Assembly (NCBI RefSeq): GCF_001425165.1
Contig: NZ_LMDU01000001.1
Coordinates: 590,075 to 654,074, forward strand
Length of the DNA stretch: 64,000 nt
Source of the DNA: Pelomonas sp. Root405
GTDB lineage: Bacteria; Pseudomonadota; Gammaproteobacteria; Burkholderiales; Burkholderiaceae_C
Direction: 5' to 3'
The notes under the pieces are model-generated. The model made no database searches. It had not been told where the DNA came from and was given only the letters and a program-made list of their open reading frames with translations. A program made the position numbers and the translations under genes. Shown here one piece after another: positions 9,758 through 18,781 of the stretch; position 1 is the first letter of the stretch; the number at the start of each line of letters is the position of its first letter.

Positions 9758-10425
9758 TGCTGCAACTTGACTTCGGTTTCCTGAGCTGGGGCGTCATTTC
9801 GAGCTTCGTCGCCAAGGGCTTCATCTTCTCGCTTCAGCTGACGCTGTTCGCCATGATCGGCGGCATCCTGATCGGCACGCTGCTGGCGCTGATGCGCCTG
9901 TCCGGCAAGCCCTGGCTGGTGATGCCGGCCGCAGCCTATGTCAACACGCTGCGGTCCATCCCGCTGGTGATGGTCATCCTGTGGTTCTTCCTGCTCATCC
10001 CGCTGATGACCGGCCGGCCCATGGGGGCGGAGCTGTCGGCGATGATCACCTTCACACTGTTCGAGGCGGCCTACTACTCCGAGATCATGCGGGCGGGCAT
10101 CCAGAGCGTGCCCAAGGGCCAGGTCCACGCCGGCTACGCAGTCGGCATGGACTATCGCCAGACCATGCAGCTCGTCGTGCTGCCGCAGGCCTTCCGCAAC
10201 ATGCTGCCGGTGCTGTTGACGCAGACCATCATCCTGTTCCAGGACACGTCGCTGGTCTACGCCATTGGCGCCTACGACCTGCTGAAGGGCTTCGAGGTCG
10301 CCGGCAAGAACTTCAACCGGCCGGTCGAGACCTATCTGGTTGCTGCGGTCGTCTACTTCGTCATCTGCTTCGGCTTGTCCATGCTGGTCCGCCGCCTGCA
10401 GGCCAAGATCCAAATCATCCGTTGA
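9757..10425 (+). CDS. gltK: Glutamate/aspartate ABC transporter permease GltK
   Basis: A 222-residue second permease subunit. The frame is open far upstream, but the ATG at 9757, overlapping the gltJ stop, gives the usual length and start (MLQLDFGFLSWGVI). The EAA-like loop IMRAGIQSVPKGQVHAGYAVGM and about five membrane segments are visible. It forms the membrane channel with GltJ. Confidence 0.94.
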   Translation: MLQLDFGFLSWGVISSFVAKGFIFSLQLTLFAMIGGILIGTLLALMRLSGKPWLVMPAAAYVNTLRSIPLVMVILWFFLLIPLMTGRPMGAELSAMITFTLFEAAYYSEIMRAGIQSVPKGQVHAGYAVGMDYRQTMQLVVLPQAFRNMLPVLLTQTIILFQDTSLVYAIGAYDLLKGFEVAGKNFNRPVETYLVAAVVYFVICFGLSMLVRRLQAKIQIIR

Positions 10426-10443
10426 GACCTTGAGCATCACGCC

Positions 10444-11178
10444 ATGATCGACATCAAGAACGTTTCCAAGTGGTACGGCACCTTCCAGGTGCTGACCGAT
10501 TGCACGACGACCATCCAGAAGGGCGAAGTGGTCGTCGTCTGCGGCCCGTCGGGCTCGGGCAAGTCGACGCTGATCAAGACGGTCAATGCGCTGGAGCCCT
10601 TCCAGAAAGGCGACATCGTCGTCGACGGCATTTCCATCTCGGACCCCAAGACCAACCTGCCCAAGCTGCGTGCGCGCGTCGGCATGGTGTTCCAGCATTT
10701 CGAGCTGTTTCCCCACCTGTCGGTGACCGAGAACCTGACGATCGCCCAGATCAAGGTGCTGGGCCGCTCGCAGGCCGACGCCAAGGTGCGCGGCCTGAAG
10801 ATGCTGGACCGCGTCGGCCTGTCGGCGCACAAGGACAAGTTCCCCGGCCAGCTCTCCGGCGGCCAACAGCAGCGCGTGGCCATCGCGCGCGCGCTGTCGA
10901 TGGACCCCATCGTCATGCTGTTCGACGAACCCACGTCAGCGCTTGACCCCGAAATGGTCGGTGAGGTGCTGGACGTGATGGTTCAGTTGGCCCACGAGGG
11001 CATGACCATGATGTGCGTGACGCACGAGATGGGTTTCGCCAAGAAGGTCAGCAACCGCGTCATCTTCATGGATGTCGGCAAGATCGTCGAAGACTGCAGC
11101 AGCGCCGACTTCTTCGGCAAGCCCGACGAGCGTTCGCCGCGCGCCAAGGACTTCCTCGCGAAGATCCTGCAGCACTGA
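10444..11178 (+). CDS. gltL: Glutamate/aspartate ABC transporter ATP-binding protein GltL
   Basis: A 244-residue ABC ATPase. Walker A is GPSGSGKST (residues 34-42), the Q-loop segment is [12 protein letters not shown], the signature [15 protein letters not shown] starts near 137, Walker B is [14 protein letters not shown] near 157, and the switch histidine lies in VTHEMGFA. Last gene of the operon, 18 bp after gltK, followed by a strong terminator. Confidence 0.96.
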   Translation: MIDIKNVSKWYGTFQVLTDCTTTIQKGEVVVVCGPSGSGKSTLIKTVNALEPFQKGDIVVDGISISDPKTNLPKLRARVGMVFQHFELFPHLSVTENLTIAQIKVLGRSQADAKVRGLKMLDRVGLSAHKDKFPGQLSGGQQQRVAIARALSMDPIVMLFDEPTSALDPEMVGEVLDVMVQLAHEGMTMMCVTHEMGFAKKVSNRVIFMDVGKIVEDCSSADFFGKPDERSPRAKDFLAKILQH

Positions 11179-11192
11179 ACCGCCGCAGGAAC

Positions 11193-11222
11193 GAAAACGG
11201 CGGCCGTCAGGCCGCCGTTTTC
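11193..11222. terminator. Bidirectional terminator, gltL / DUF4394 gene
   Basis: A 13-bp perfect stem (arm GAAAACGGCGGCC) with loop GTCA and T4 closing the plus-strand arm. The A4 of the other arm gives T4 on the minus strand, so it can also end the convergent gene whose stop is at 11238. Confidence 0.85.
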
Positions 11223-11237
11223 ATTTCACACTTGGCG

Positions 11238-12104
11238 TCAGGGCTCGATGGCCGCGCCAACGACTGGTCCGCCCGCCACGGTGCCGATGCGCGTCGCCTT
11301 GCCCGAAGCCAGGTCAACCCGATACCAGACCGATTTGCCACCCGCCGTCACGGCGGAATACGCTGCATTGGACACGTCGGAAATGTCCAGCGTCGCGCGC
11401 TCGAAGGGGCCGATGCCTAGCGAGCCCACCGTGAACAAGCGGCCCGTATTGGGCGACACCGCCGGCTGCACACCTTCCTTGCTGCCCTGGTGCACCAGCA
11501 CGCCTTGCCGGCCGTCGAGTGCGTAGTTGGTCGTGATTTTCTCGTTGTCCTTGTTGTAGGTGTAGCCGGCCGCAACCACGGCGGCCGCCTTGCTGGCACC
11601 CGCGTCCGCCGCATCGAAGACCAGCCGCCCGTCCATTTGCAGCCCTGGCAGGTTGGGGTCGGCGTCGACGATGGCGCCGGTGTCGGGGTGCAGGCGCATG
11701 TTGAAGCCGGCATCGTTGACGACGCGGATACGGTCCACCGCCGGGTTGAAGTCGAAGCCCCATTCGGTGGCACCGATGGGCAGACCCACGGGCGTGCCGA
11801 CGGCGCTGGCCGCGCCGGTCTTGGTGTCGATGCGGTAGAGCTGCCCACTGGCGCCCAGGCCGAACAGCTGGCCCTTGGCGACGCGGTAGTCGATGCCCAG
11901 CAGCGTGTCGCCGCCAGCCAGCCCGGTCAGCGCCTTCGTGGACAGCGTCTTCTGTGGCTGGCCGGCGTTGAACTGGATCAGCTGGTTGGCCGCAGTCACC
12001 GCGTAGATCACCTCCTTGGCCGGCGGGCCAAGCGGCTCCATCGGTTCGGTGGCGCAGGCGGCGAGCAGGGCGGTGAGCGCTAACGCAAGGGCAGGGCGGG
12101 TCAT
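11238..12104 (-). CDS. DUF4394-domain lipoprotein
   Basis: A 288-residue protein. It begins with a lipoprotein signal peptide with lipobox LLAAC (Cys near residue 17). The rest is a single repetitive beta-rich domain (IYAVTAANQLIQFNAG, LLGIDYRVAKGQLFGLGASGQLYRID, ATEWGFDFNPAVDRIRVV) that I recognise as DUF4394, a propeller-like domain of unknown function. Likely tethered to the outer membrane. It lies 74 bp downstream of the telA-like gene on the same strand; a TATAAA at 12132-12137 (minus strand) could be its own -10. Confidence 0.85.
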   Translation of the reverse strand: MTRPALALALTALLAACATEPMEPLGPPAKEVIYAVTAANQLIQFNAGQPQKTLSTKALTGLAGGDTLLGIDYRVAKGQLFGLGASGQLYRIDTKTGAASAVGTPVGLPIGATEWGFDFNPAVDRIRVVNDAGFNMRLHPDTGAIVDADPNLPGLQMDGRLVFDAADAGASKAAAVVAAGYTYNKDNEKITTNYALDGRQGVLVHQGSKEGVQPAVSPNTGRLFTVGSLGIGPFERATLDISDVSNAAYSAVTAGGKSVWYRVDLASGKATRIGTVAGGPVVGAAIEP

Positions 12105-12178
12105 GGCATCTCCGGAAATGGGACGAGCGGTTTATACGCGCCCGCCGCCACTCATGGATGCAATGCCCCCAAAGCGTT

Positions 12179-13384
12179 TCAGAGCTTGACCGGCCCCTCG
12201 ATGGCCGCCGACCCCGACATGGCTGCCTTGGCCTGCTGCTGCCGCACGCGGTCCAGGTAGGTCTCCGAGCGCGCCAACTGCTCCTGGATCAGCTTGTTGT
12301 TGGTGCCCATCGTCTCGATGGCCTTGCTGCGGAAGTTGTCCATCGCGTCCATGGCCTGGAAGGTCTGGTCGAACATGGACTGGATCTGCTGGATGCCCAG
12401 CATCGGGTTGGCCGAGAACTCGGCCGTCGCGTCCACGTGCTGGTTCAGCGCGGTGCCGGTCTGGTTGATGAGGTCGCCGATGGTCGTGTTGACGCCTTGC
12501 AGCATCTTCATGACCTCGATCTGGTTGCCGGTGGCGCGCGCCACCGTCTGGGCCACTGCCAGCGCGCTCATGCCGGTGGTGGCGACGCGGTCGCAGCCGA
12601 TCATCATTTCGCGGCCGGTCTTTTTCAGCACGTCCAGCGCCAGGTAGCCGTTCACGCAGACGGCCTGCTGGGTCTGGATGTCGGCCAGGTTCTGGCGCGC
12701 GTAGAACAGCACTTCCTGTTCCAGCGCCTTGGCCTTCATCGGGTCGCTGGCCTTGAGCTGCTGCACGCGCTCGTCCAGGCGCGTGTCCAGCGTGCGTGCG
12801 AAGCGGGCGGCGGCGGCCAAAGCCTGCATCGCCTCCCACAGCTTGCCGCGCGTGGATTCGATGTCGATGACGTCCTTCTGGATGTCGTCCTTGGCCGCGT
12901 AGAGCTGGGTCATGGCCGTCTGCAGCTGCGAACTGGCGGACTCGAATTTGCGGAAGTACGCCTCCAGCTTGTTGCCGAACGGGATCAGCCCCAGCAGCTT
13001 GCGCGGCTGCAGCAGGTCGCCTTCCTTGCCGGGGTTGAGCTCGTCGAGCTGGCCACGGATGGCGGCAATCGCCTTGTAGGCCGGCGTGTCCGTCGCGCCG
13101 ACGAAGTTGCGCTGCATCAGGCTGCCCTGCATCAGGTTGGCCGCAAAGCTGATCTCCTGCCGGCCGAGCTGGAAGGCGCTGTCCAGCTTGGCCTTGAAGG
13201 GCTCGCTGTGCAGGTCTTCCTTTTCCAGCGCCTCGATGAAGCGGCGCACCTGCTCGTCCACCTTGGCGGTGACCTCGGCCTTCAGCGGCACCGCTTCGAC
13301 GGCGGCGGCAGGTTGCACGGGCGTGATGACCTCGGGGGCGGTCAGCGTGAAGGTGGGGGTGGCGGTGGCGGTCGTGGTGTTCAT
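12179..13384 (-). CDS. TelA-family (toxic anion resistance) protein
   Basis: A 401-residue cytoplasmic protein, normal length for TelA, nearly all alpha-helical with coiled-coil character. FGNKLEAYFRKFESASSQLQ, RGKLWEAMQALAA and MIGCDRVATTGMSALAVAQTVARA are typical of the TelA core. A low-complexity Thr/Ala/Pro/Val N-terminus of about 40 residues precedes it. TelA homologues are linked to tellurite and other toxic-anion or antimicrobial resistance, mechanism unknown. Last gene of the four-gene minus-strand operon; its start overlaps the preceding XpaC-like gene by 4 bases. Confidence 0.9.
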   Translation of the reverse strand: MNTTTATATPTFTLTAPEVITPVQPAAAVEAVPLKAEVTAKVDEQVRRFIEALEKEDLHSEPFKAKLDSAFQLGRQEISFAANLMQGSLMQRNFVGATDTPAYKAIAAIRGQLDELNPGKEGDLLQPRKLLGLIPFGNKLEAYFRKFESASSQLQTAMTQLYAAKDDIQKDVIDIESTRGKLWEAMQALAAAARFARTLDTRLDERVQQLKASDPMKAKALEQEVLFYARQNLADIQTQQAVCVNGYLALDVLKKTGREMMIGCDRVATTGMSALAVAQTVARATGNQIEVMKMLQGVNTTIGDLINQTGTALNQHVDATAEFSANPMLGIQQIQSMFDQTFQAMDAMDNFRSKAIETMGTNNKLIQEQLARSETYLDRVRQQQAKAAMSGSAAIEGPVKL

Positions 13385-14034
13385 GCGATGTCCTTGCTGC
13401 CGAACTTTTGCTTCAGGAATTCACTGTGGCGCAGGAAGGCCTGGGCGTCCTGCGAGGCGAGGTCGTCGCCGAGCTGCTCCACCTTCAGCTCCAGCTCGGC
13501 CAGCACGCCCTCGAAGGTGGTCTGCGCCGTCTTGCCATTGGCCAGCAGCTTGGTGGTGGCGAACTGCGCCGGGATGCTGAGGTAGGTGTTCAGCGCCTGC
13601 GGCAGATAGGTGATGGCGATGTGGCGCGCGTGGAAGGTCTCCTGCAGGCTGAGCTGGCCCTTGCTGCGCTCCCACTGGTTGAGCAGGCTTTCAAGCCGCT
13701 GGCAGAGCTGCTTGATGCGCTGCGCCAGCGGCGCCGGGATGCGCCCACCCGGGTTGTGCTCGGTCAGGCCGCGCACGCCGTTCAGCGCCCGGCCCATGGC
13801 CTCGCGGGCGTCGCCTTCGTCCTCGAACTTCAGCGCTTCCCAGGCGTCTTCCTGGGTGCTGGGCCAGCCCCACCACAGCGCGCCGGCCACCAGGCCGACC
13901 ACGTAGCCGAGCGCCGCCAGGCCCAGGGCCCAGCCACCGAGAAAGCCCAGTGCCTTCAGCACCAGCACGCCCGTTGCGGTCAGCAGACCGGCCCAATTGG
14001 CCGGCGCGTTCAGCCATCGAAACAAGCCGCTCAT
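13381..14034 (-). CDS. XpaC-like protein (5-bromo-4-chloroindolyl phosphate hydrolysis family)
   Basis: A 217-residue protein from the ATG at 14032-14034. Residues about 20-55 form one or two transmembrane helices. The C-terminal half is helical (ITYLPQALNTYLSIPA, TTFEGVLAELELKVEQLGDDL) and ends in FLRHSEFLKQKFG, resembling XpaC. XpaC-like genes are known neighbours of telA-like genes, for example in Bacillus, which strengthens a weak sequence match. The name comes from an assay phenotype; the biochemical role is unclear. It starts 10 bp after the VWA-lipoprotein gene and overlaps telA by 4 bases. Confidence 0.6.
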   Translation of the reverse strand: MSGLFRWLNAPANWAGLLTATGVLVLKALGFLGGWALGLAALGYVVGLVAGALWWGWPSTQEDAWEALKFEDEGDAREAMGRALNGVRGLTEHNPGGRIPAPLAQRIKQLCQRLESLLNQWERSKGQLSLQETFHARHIAITYLPQALNTYLSIPAQFATTKLLANGKTAQTTFEGVLAELELKVEQLGDDLASQDAQAFLRHSEFLKQKFGSKDIA

Positions 14035-14044
14035 TGCCGTGCAC

Positions 14045-15709
14045 TCATTGATAAGCCCGGATGTCCTTGAACACCGCATACAGCGGCGTCTTGCGCGCAT
14101 CGAAGACGCGGCCGCCGGTGATGTTCACGAGTTCCTTCAAGTCGGCTTCGCCCGCCTCGCCGAACAGCACCATGAAAACCGGGATGCCGCGCACGTCCTC
14201 GGGCAATTGCTCGTAGGCGCGCTTGAAGTCCTCCAGCTTTCGGCCGGCGGTGTTCTTGCCGTCGGTGAAGGCGACGACCGAGTACTGGTAGTCGGGGTTG
14301 CGCTTGCGCTCCTCCAGCATGTGCTGCAGGCCGGCCAGCACCGCGTCGTAGAGCGCCGTGCCGCCGGCCATCTTCAGCGCATCGGCGGCGTCGCGCACGC
14401 GCTGCAGCTCGGCGAGCTTGGCATCGGTGTCGACCTGCGGCAGCACGCCCTTGGCCACCTTGCTGCCGGCCGGGATCTCGAAAGGCACCGGCGCACGTGG
14501 CTTGTCGCTGAAGGGCAGGAACCACAGCCGCTCGCGGTTGGTCAGCTTGGCGACGCGGCCCGTCAGCGAATGGTCGGCACCAGCCAGGTAGTGGATGGCC
14601 TCGACCAGCTGCTCGCGCCGCTGGCCCTGCATGCTGCCGCTGGTGTCCAGCACGAAGGTGCTGGCGATGGGCTTGCGGAACTCGTTCAGGTAGGCGTCGA
14701 TCAGGCCGTCGGCCAGCTGGCGGTCCGGCGAGAACGGCAGCTCGACCTGGAAACCGCGCGCCGGCAGGATGTCGGCCACCTGGGCGGCCAGCTCGGCCCG
14801 CATCGGCCGGCGCAGCGTCTGGCGCGCCAGCCACAGCTGGGCGGCATCGCCCTTCAGGTAGTCGACCACCTTCAGGTAGTCGGCCCTGCGCGCGTCGTTC
14901 AGCAGCATGAACGGGTAGTCGGCCGTCGACACGCCTTCAAACGGGTAGATCAGGTGGAGCGGTTCGCGCAGCTTGCCGCTGGCGTTGAGCGTCAGCAGCC
15001 AGCTCTCGTAGTTGATGAAGGCGTTCGCCCGGGTGCCTTGGCCCTTGATGAACTGCTCGGCCAGATAGGTCGAGTTGTCGCCGACGATGCGGTAGCCCTT
15101 GAGGAAGTCCGCGATGGCGCCCCGGTCCACGTCGGCGGCGCTCAGCGCCTCGCCCTTGCCGCCGGCCGCGGCGACGACGCCGAGCAGCGCCATGAAGCCC
15201 TGGTTGCTGGTGGCGGGGTTGGACAGCGCGTACTGCAGCTTGCCCTGCCTGGCGGCGCGCGCGATGTCGGCCCAGGTCAGCTTGGCGTCCGGCTTGTCCC
15301 AACCATTGCGGGCGGCGTCGCTCTTGCTGACGCCCACCGCAATGGGCGACAGCATGATCTTTTCCTGCACCTTCACCTTGCCCTGACCGGCCGCGTCGCT
15401 GAGCAGGTACTTGGCATTCGCGAACCAGGCCACGTCGGGCTTGGGCTTGCCGGCGCTGTCGCCGCTGAGCACTTCCTGCGTGCTCTCCATCGTGCCGCCG
15501 AAGCGGAACTGCACATCGACGCCGGTGGCTGACTTGATCTGCGCGGCCAGCGGCTCCAGGTCTTTGAGGTCGCTTGTAGCCAGCACATGCAGGCTGCCGC
15601 TCGACGGCGTCTCCGCCGCGGTCTGGGGCGCCGGCGACGATGACTCGGGCGCCTTGCCGCAGGCGGCCAAAAGGCTCAGGGCCAACAGGCCAAGGGTGCG
15701 ACGGATCAC
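14045..15709 (-). CDS. Lipoprotein with solute-binding-like domain fused to a von Willebrand A domain
   Basis: A 554-residue protein with signal peptide and lipobox LLAAC (Cys near 17). Residues about 40-320 resemble an extracellular solute-binding domain (LHVLATSDLKDLEPLAAQI, FRFGGTMESTQEVL, MLSPIAVGVSKSDAARNGW, WADIARAARQGKLQYALSNP). From about residue 348 to the end is a VWA domain with an intact metal-ion-dependent adhesion site, DTSGSMQG at 355-362, plus GGTALYDAV and AFTDGKN. No transmembrane transporter part is encoded nearby, so the binding domain probably does not serve import. Overlaps the upstream gene by 4 bases. Confidence 0.85.
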   Translation of the reverse strand: MIRRTLGLLALSLLAACGKAPESSSPAPQTAAETPSSGSLHVLATSDLKDLEPLAAQIKSATGVDVQFRFGGTMESTQEVLSGDSAGKPKPDVAWFANAKYLLSDAAGQGKVKVQEKIMLSPIAVGVSKSDAARNGWDKPDAKLTWADIARAARQGKLQYALSNPATSNQGFMALLGVVAAAGGKGEALSAADVDRGAIADFLKGYRIVGDNSTYLAEQFIKGQGTRANAFINYESWLLTLNASGKLREPLHLIYPFEGVSTADYPFMLLNDARRADYLKVVDYLKGDAAQLWLARQTLRRPMRAELAAQVADILPARGFQVELPFSPDRQLADGLIDAYLNEFRKPIASTFVLDTSGSMQGQRREQLVEAIHYLAGADHSLTGRVAKLTNRERLWFLPFSDKPRAPVPFEIPAGSKVAKGVLPQVDTDAKLAELQRVRDAADALKMAGGTALYDAVLAGLQHMLEERKRNPDYQYSVVAFTDGKNTAGRKLEDFKRAYEQLPEDVRGIPVFMVLFGEAGEADLKELVNITGGRVFDARKTPLYAVFKDIRAYQ

Positions 15710-16833
15710 TGGTTCATCTCCCGGCTGACGATGTCGATCATCTCGAACATCAGGTCGAACCCCGGTGGGTCGATGACCTGGTTCATGTTCACGTCCACGG
15801 CCAGGCCCGCCTTCTGCGCGGTGGCCGCGAACGCGGCCGTGTCGCCGGTGCGAAAGCCGTGCTCCAGTGCCACGGCCTGCAGCGTCTTGTTCGCGACCAG
15901 CAGCTCGGCCAGCTGCCTGGCGCGCTCGCTCATGGTCACCAGCACCAGCTTGTTGACGATGGTCGGCTGCGGGTACATCAGCACCATGTCGGGCTTGATG
16001 CCGCCGCCCTTCTGCGCCTGGGCCAGCATCTGGCTCTCGTAGATGAAGGCCAGCGGCGTCTTGCCCATGCCGATGGCCAGGTAGTCATCGAAGGCGCCGT
16101 TGACATAGTTCTCCTGGAACCCCTGGCGCTTGAACAGCTCGGCCAGTTGCACCGCGTACTTCTGCCCCGCCATGCGGTCGGCCACCACGTCGCCGTTCAG
16201 CGCTGCCGACGTCAGCGCCAGGTACATGGCCGCCGAGTTGCTGCGGCGGATGTCGGTGGTGCTCACCAGCACGCTGCGCGACACCGCGTAGTCGCCGCTC
16301 GCCTTGAGGTCGCGCCAGCGCTGCTTGGACAGCATGGCCTGGGTCAGCTTCTCCATGTCCAGGCCGTAGACCTTGGGCGCCATCGGCCGGGCCATGCCGT
16401 TGGCGGCCAGGATCTTGGCGACCGGCTCCCACGAGGCCACCACCAGCGGCGTGTGGAAGGGCGAGGTCTGCGTCGCCGTCTTGCCGGCCTTGCGCGCAGC
16501 GTCCGCAATCATGTTGGCCGCGACGACGCCGCTGGCGAGGAAGAAGTCCGGCTGGTCGGCGCCGCCGACCTTGGTCGCCATGTCGCGGCTGCCCACGCGT
16601 GCCACCTGCACCGGCAGCTTGGCGCCGGCCAGCGCCTTGATGACGCGCTCGTCCTTGAACAGCGGCTCCATCTCCACCGTGATGAAGCCCTTCAGCGGCT
16701 CGGCGCTGGCGATCGCCGCCTGCTCCTGCGCGATCTGCCTCGTTTCGTCGTTGCTGCGCAGCGCAAAGAAGAGGGCGCCGCCGAACGCGGCCAGCAGGAC
16801 CAGGGTGCCGATCAGGCGTTTCGCGGTGTTCAT
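15706..16833 (-). CDS. Membrane-anchored solute-binding-like protein, first gene of the TelA operon
   Basis: A 375-residue protein from the ATG at 16831-16833, which is preceded by AGGAG; a longer frame to 16875 is less likely. Residues 5-24 form an uncleaved-looking signal anchor (LIGTLVLLAAFGGALFFAL). The rest resembles a periplasmic solute-binding fold (ITVEMEPLFKDERV, DFFLASGVVAANMIADAARK, VVASWEPVAKIL, MVLMYPQPTIVNKLVLV). No ligand can be named. It is co-oriented and overlapping with the VWA lipoprotein, so the two may form a periplasmic complex. Confidence 0.75.
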   Translation of the reverse strand: MNTAKRLIGTLVLLAAFGGALFFALRSNDETRQIAQEQAAIASAEPLKGFITVEMEPLFKDERVIKALAGAKLPVQVARVGSRDMATKVGGADQPDFFLASGVVAANMIADAARKAGKTATQTSPFHTPLVVASWEPVAKILAANGMARPMAPKVYGLDMEKLTQAMLSKQRWRDLKASGDYAVSRSVLVSTTDIRRSNSAAMYLALTSAALNGDVVADRMAGQKYAVQLAELFKRQGFQENYVNGAFDDYLAIGMGKTPLAFIYESQMLAQAQKGGGIKPDMVLMYPQPTIVNKLVLVTMSERARQLAELLVANKTLQAVALEHGFRTGDTAAFAATAQKAGLAVDVNMNQVIDPPGFDLMFEMIDIVSREMNQ

Positions 16834-16901
16834 GAGGGGAAGCGAGCTCCTTTCAATGAGAAGCGGAGTGTGCATCCTTCCGGCGACGACAATCGCGCGC
16901 C

Positions 16902-17936
16902 ATGAGTGACATCCTTACCCTCACCCGGCCTGACGACTGGCACTTGCACCTGCGCGACGAGGCGGCGCTCGCCAGTGTCCTGCCCTACACGGCGCGCCAG
17001 TTCGCCCGCGCCATCGTCATGCCCAACCTGCGCCCGCCGGTCACCACCGCCGCGCAAGCCGTGGCCTACCGCGAGCGCATCCTGGCCGCCTTGCCCGAGG
17101 GCCTGGACTTCGAGCCGCTGATGACGATGTACCTCACGGACAACACGGCGCCGGACGAGATCAAGCGCGCCAAGGACGCAGGCGTTGTCGCGCTCAAGCT
17201 CTACCCGGCCGGCGCCACGACCAACAGCGATGCCGGCGTGACCGACATCCGCAAGACCTACGCGACGCTGGAGGCGATGCAGCGCGAGGGCCTGCTCTTC
17301 CTCGTGCACGGCGAGGTGACGGATGGCGACATCGACGTCTTCGACCGCGAGGCGGTGTTCGTCGACCGTGTGATGACCCCGCTGCGCGCTGACATGCCCG
17401 AGCTGAAGGTCGTCTTCGAGCACATCACGACCAAGGAAGCCGCGCAGTACGTGACCGAGAGCGACCGCTTCACGGCGGCGACCATCACGCCGCAGCACCT
17501 GCTCTACAACCGCAATGCCATCTTCACTGGCGGCCTGCGCCCGCACTATTACTGCCTGCCCGTGCTGAAGCGCGAGGAGCACCGCCAGGCACTGCTGAAG
17601 GCCGCCGCCTCCGGGCTGCCCAAGTTCTTCCTCGGCACCGACAGCGCGCCGCACGCCGCCCAGCTGAAGGAGAACTCGGTCTGCGGCGCCGGCTGCTTCA
17701 CGGCGATCTCGGCGCTGGAGCTGTATGCGGAGGCCTTCGAGGGCATCGGCGCGCTCGACAAGCTCGACGCCTTCGCCGGCCACCACGGCCCCGACTTCTA
17801 CGGCCTGCCGCGCAACACCGGCACCGTCACGCTCAAGCGCGAGCCGTGGACGCTGCCCAGCGCCGTGCCTTTCGGGGAAGCCCAACTCAAGCCGCTGCGC
17901 GGCGGCGAGACCTTGAACTGGAAACTGATCGCATGA
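16902..17936 (+). CDS. pyrC: Dihydroorotase PyrC
   Basis: A 344-residue class II dihydroorotase that cyclises carbamoyl-aspartate to dihydroorotate in pyrimidine synthesis. Metal ligands are visible: HLH at 14-16, the carboxylated lysine at about 99 ([11 protein letters not shown]), His in FLVHGE and [11 protein letters not shown], and Asp in [19 protein letters not shown] is the classical signature. Divergent from the TelA operon with 68 bp between starts. Its stop overlaps the next start in ATGA. Confidence 0.97.
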   Translation: MSDILTLTRPDDWHLHLRDEAALASVLPYTARQFARAIVMPNLRPPVTTAAQAVAYRERILAALPEGLDFEPLMTMYLTDNTAPDEIKRAKDAGVVALKLYPAGATTNSDAGVTDIRKTYATLEAMQREGLLFLVHGEVTDGDIDVFDREAVFVDRVMTPLRADMPELKVVFEHITTKEAAQYVTESDRFTAATITPQHLLYNRNAIFTGGLRPHYYCLPVLKREEHRQALLKAAASGLPKFFLGTDSAPHAAQLKENSVCGAGCFTAISALELYAEAFEGIGALDKLDAFAGHHGPDFYGLPRNTGTVTLKREPWTLPSAVPFGEAQLKPLRGGETLNWKLIA

Positions 17937-18781
17937 AGAAAGTTGCCTTCCTCGTCGACTTCGACAACGTCGCCACCGACGTCATCGAACAGGCCCTCAC
18001 CGCCGTGTTCAAGGACTACGGCACCGCCCACATTCGCCGCGCCTACTGCAATGCCGAGCAGGCGCAGAACCACCAGTCCTTCCTGAAGCGACTGGGCCTG
18101 CGGGCCATCGTCAATCTGGCCATCGGCAAGAACTCGACCGACATCGCCATGGCCGTCGACGCGATGGAGCTGGCCATCACCGAGAAGCCCGACGTCATCG
18201 TGCTCGTGTCATCGGACAGCGATTTCGCGCCCCTGGTGCTGCGCCTGCGCGAGAAGGGCGCCTGGCTGCGCGGCTTCGGCCAGCAGGGCAAGACGGGCGA
18301 CGGCGTCATCGCCATCTACGACCAGTTCAACGAGCTGGCGCATGACAGCGGCAAGTCTGCCGCGAGGCGCGAGCCCGCCCGCAAGGCGGCTGCGCGGCGG
18401 CCGGCCGCCAAGAAGGCGGCTGCGCCCGCCAAGGCCGCGGCGCCCGCGCCAGCGCCAGCGCCTAAGCCGGCACCCAAGGCCACATCCGCGCCAGCGCCTG
18501 CGCCGAAGCCCGCTGCAGCCGCGGTGGCCAAGCCGGCGCCTGCGGCGGCCCCCGTGGACGCCAATGTCGCGGCCGCCCGCGAGATCAACGCCGTGCTGGC
18601 GCTGCTGCCCAAGCTGGCCGACGGCCAGTGGCATGACCTCGGCGCGGCGGCCAAGGCGCTGAAAGAAGCCGGCCTGCTGGCCAAGACGGCGCCGTCGACC
18701 AAGCTCTTCCGCAAGCACCCACAGGCCTTCCAACTGCAGCCCGAAAAGACTCCCAACCAGGTGCGTTTCGGGCACGGATGA
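17933..18781 (+). CDS. NYN-domain (LabA/DUF88) protein with C-terminal OST-HTH domain
   Basis: A 282-residue protein. Residues 1-135 form a NYN PIN-like nuclease domain with acidic clusters DFDN (9-12), [12 protein letters not shown] (about 66-77) and [10 protein letters not shown] (about 93-102), the expected metal-binding positions. Residues about 140-205 are a low-complexity Ala/Pro/Lys linker. Residues about 210-282 resemble an OST-HTH/LOTUS RNA-binding module ([20 protein letters not shown]). This architecture suggests an RNA-directed nuclease, substrate unknown. The start overlaps pyrC by 4 bases, and its stop overlaps the next gene by 4. Confidence 0.9.
   Translation: MKKVAFLVDFDNVATDVIEQALTAVFKDYGTAHIRRAYCNAEQAQNHQSFLKRLGLRAIVNLAIGKNSTDIAMAVDAMELAITEKPDVIVLVSSDSDFAPLVLRLREKGAWLRGFGQQGKTGDGVIAIYDQFNELAHDSGKSAARREPARKAAARRPAAKKAAAPAKAAAPAPAPAPKPAPKATSAPAPAPKPAAAAVAKPAPAAAPVDANVAAAREINAVLALLPKLADGQWHDLGAAAKALKEAGLLAKTAPSTKLFRKHPQAFQLQPEKTPNQVRFGHG

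Noticed and set aside
18361..18560. Repetitive GC-rich stretch as a DNA repeat element
   Set aside because: It encodes the Ala/Pro/Lys linker of the NYN protein; codons vary and there is no unit repeat at DNA level.
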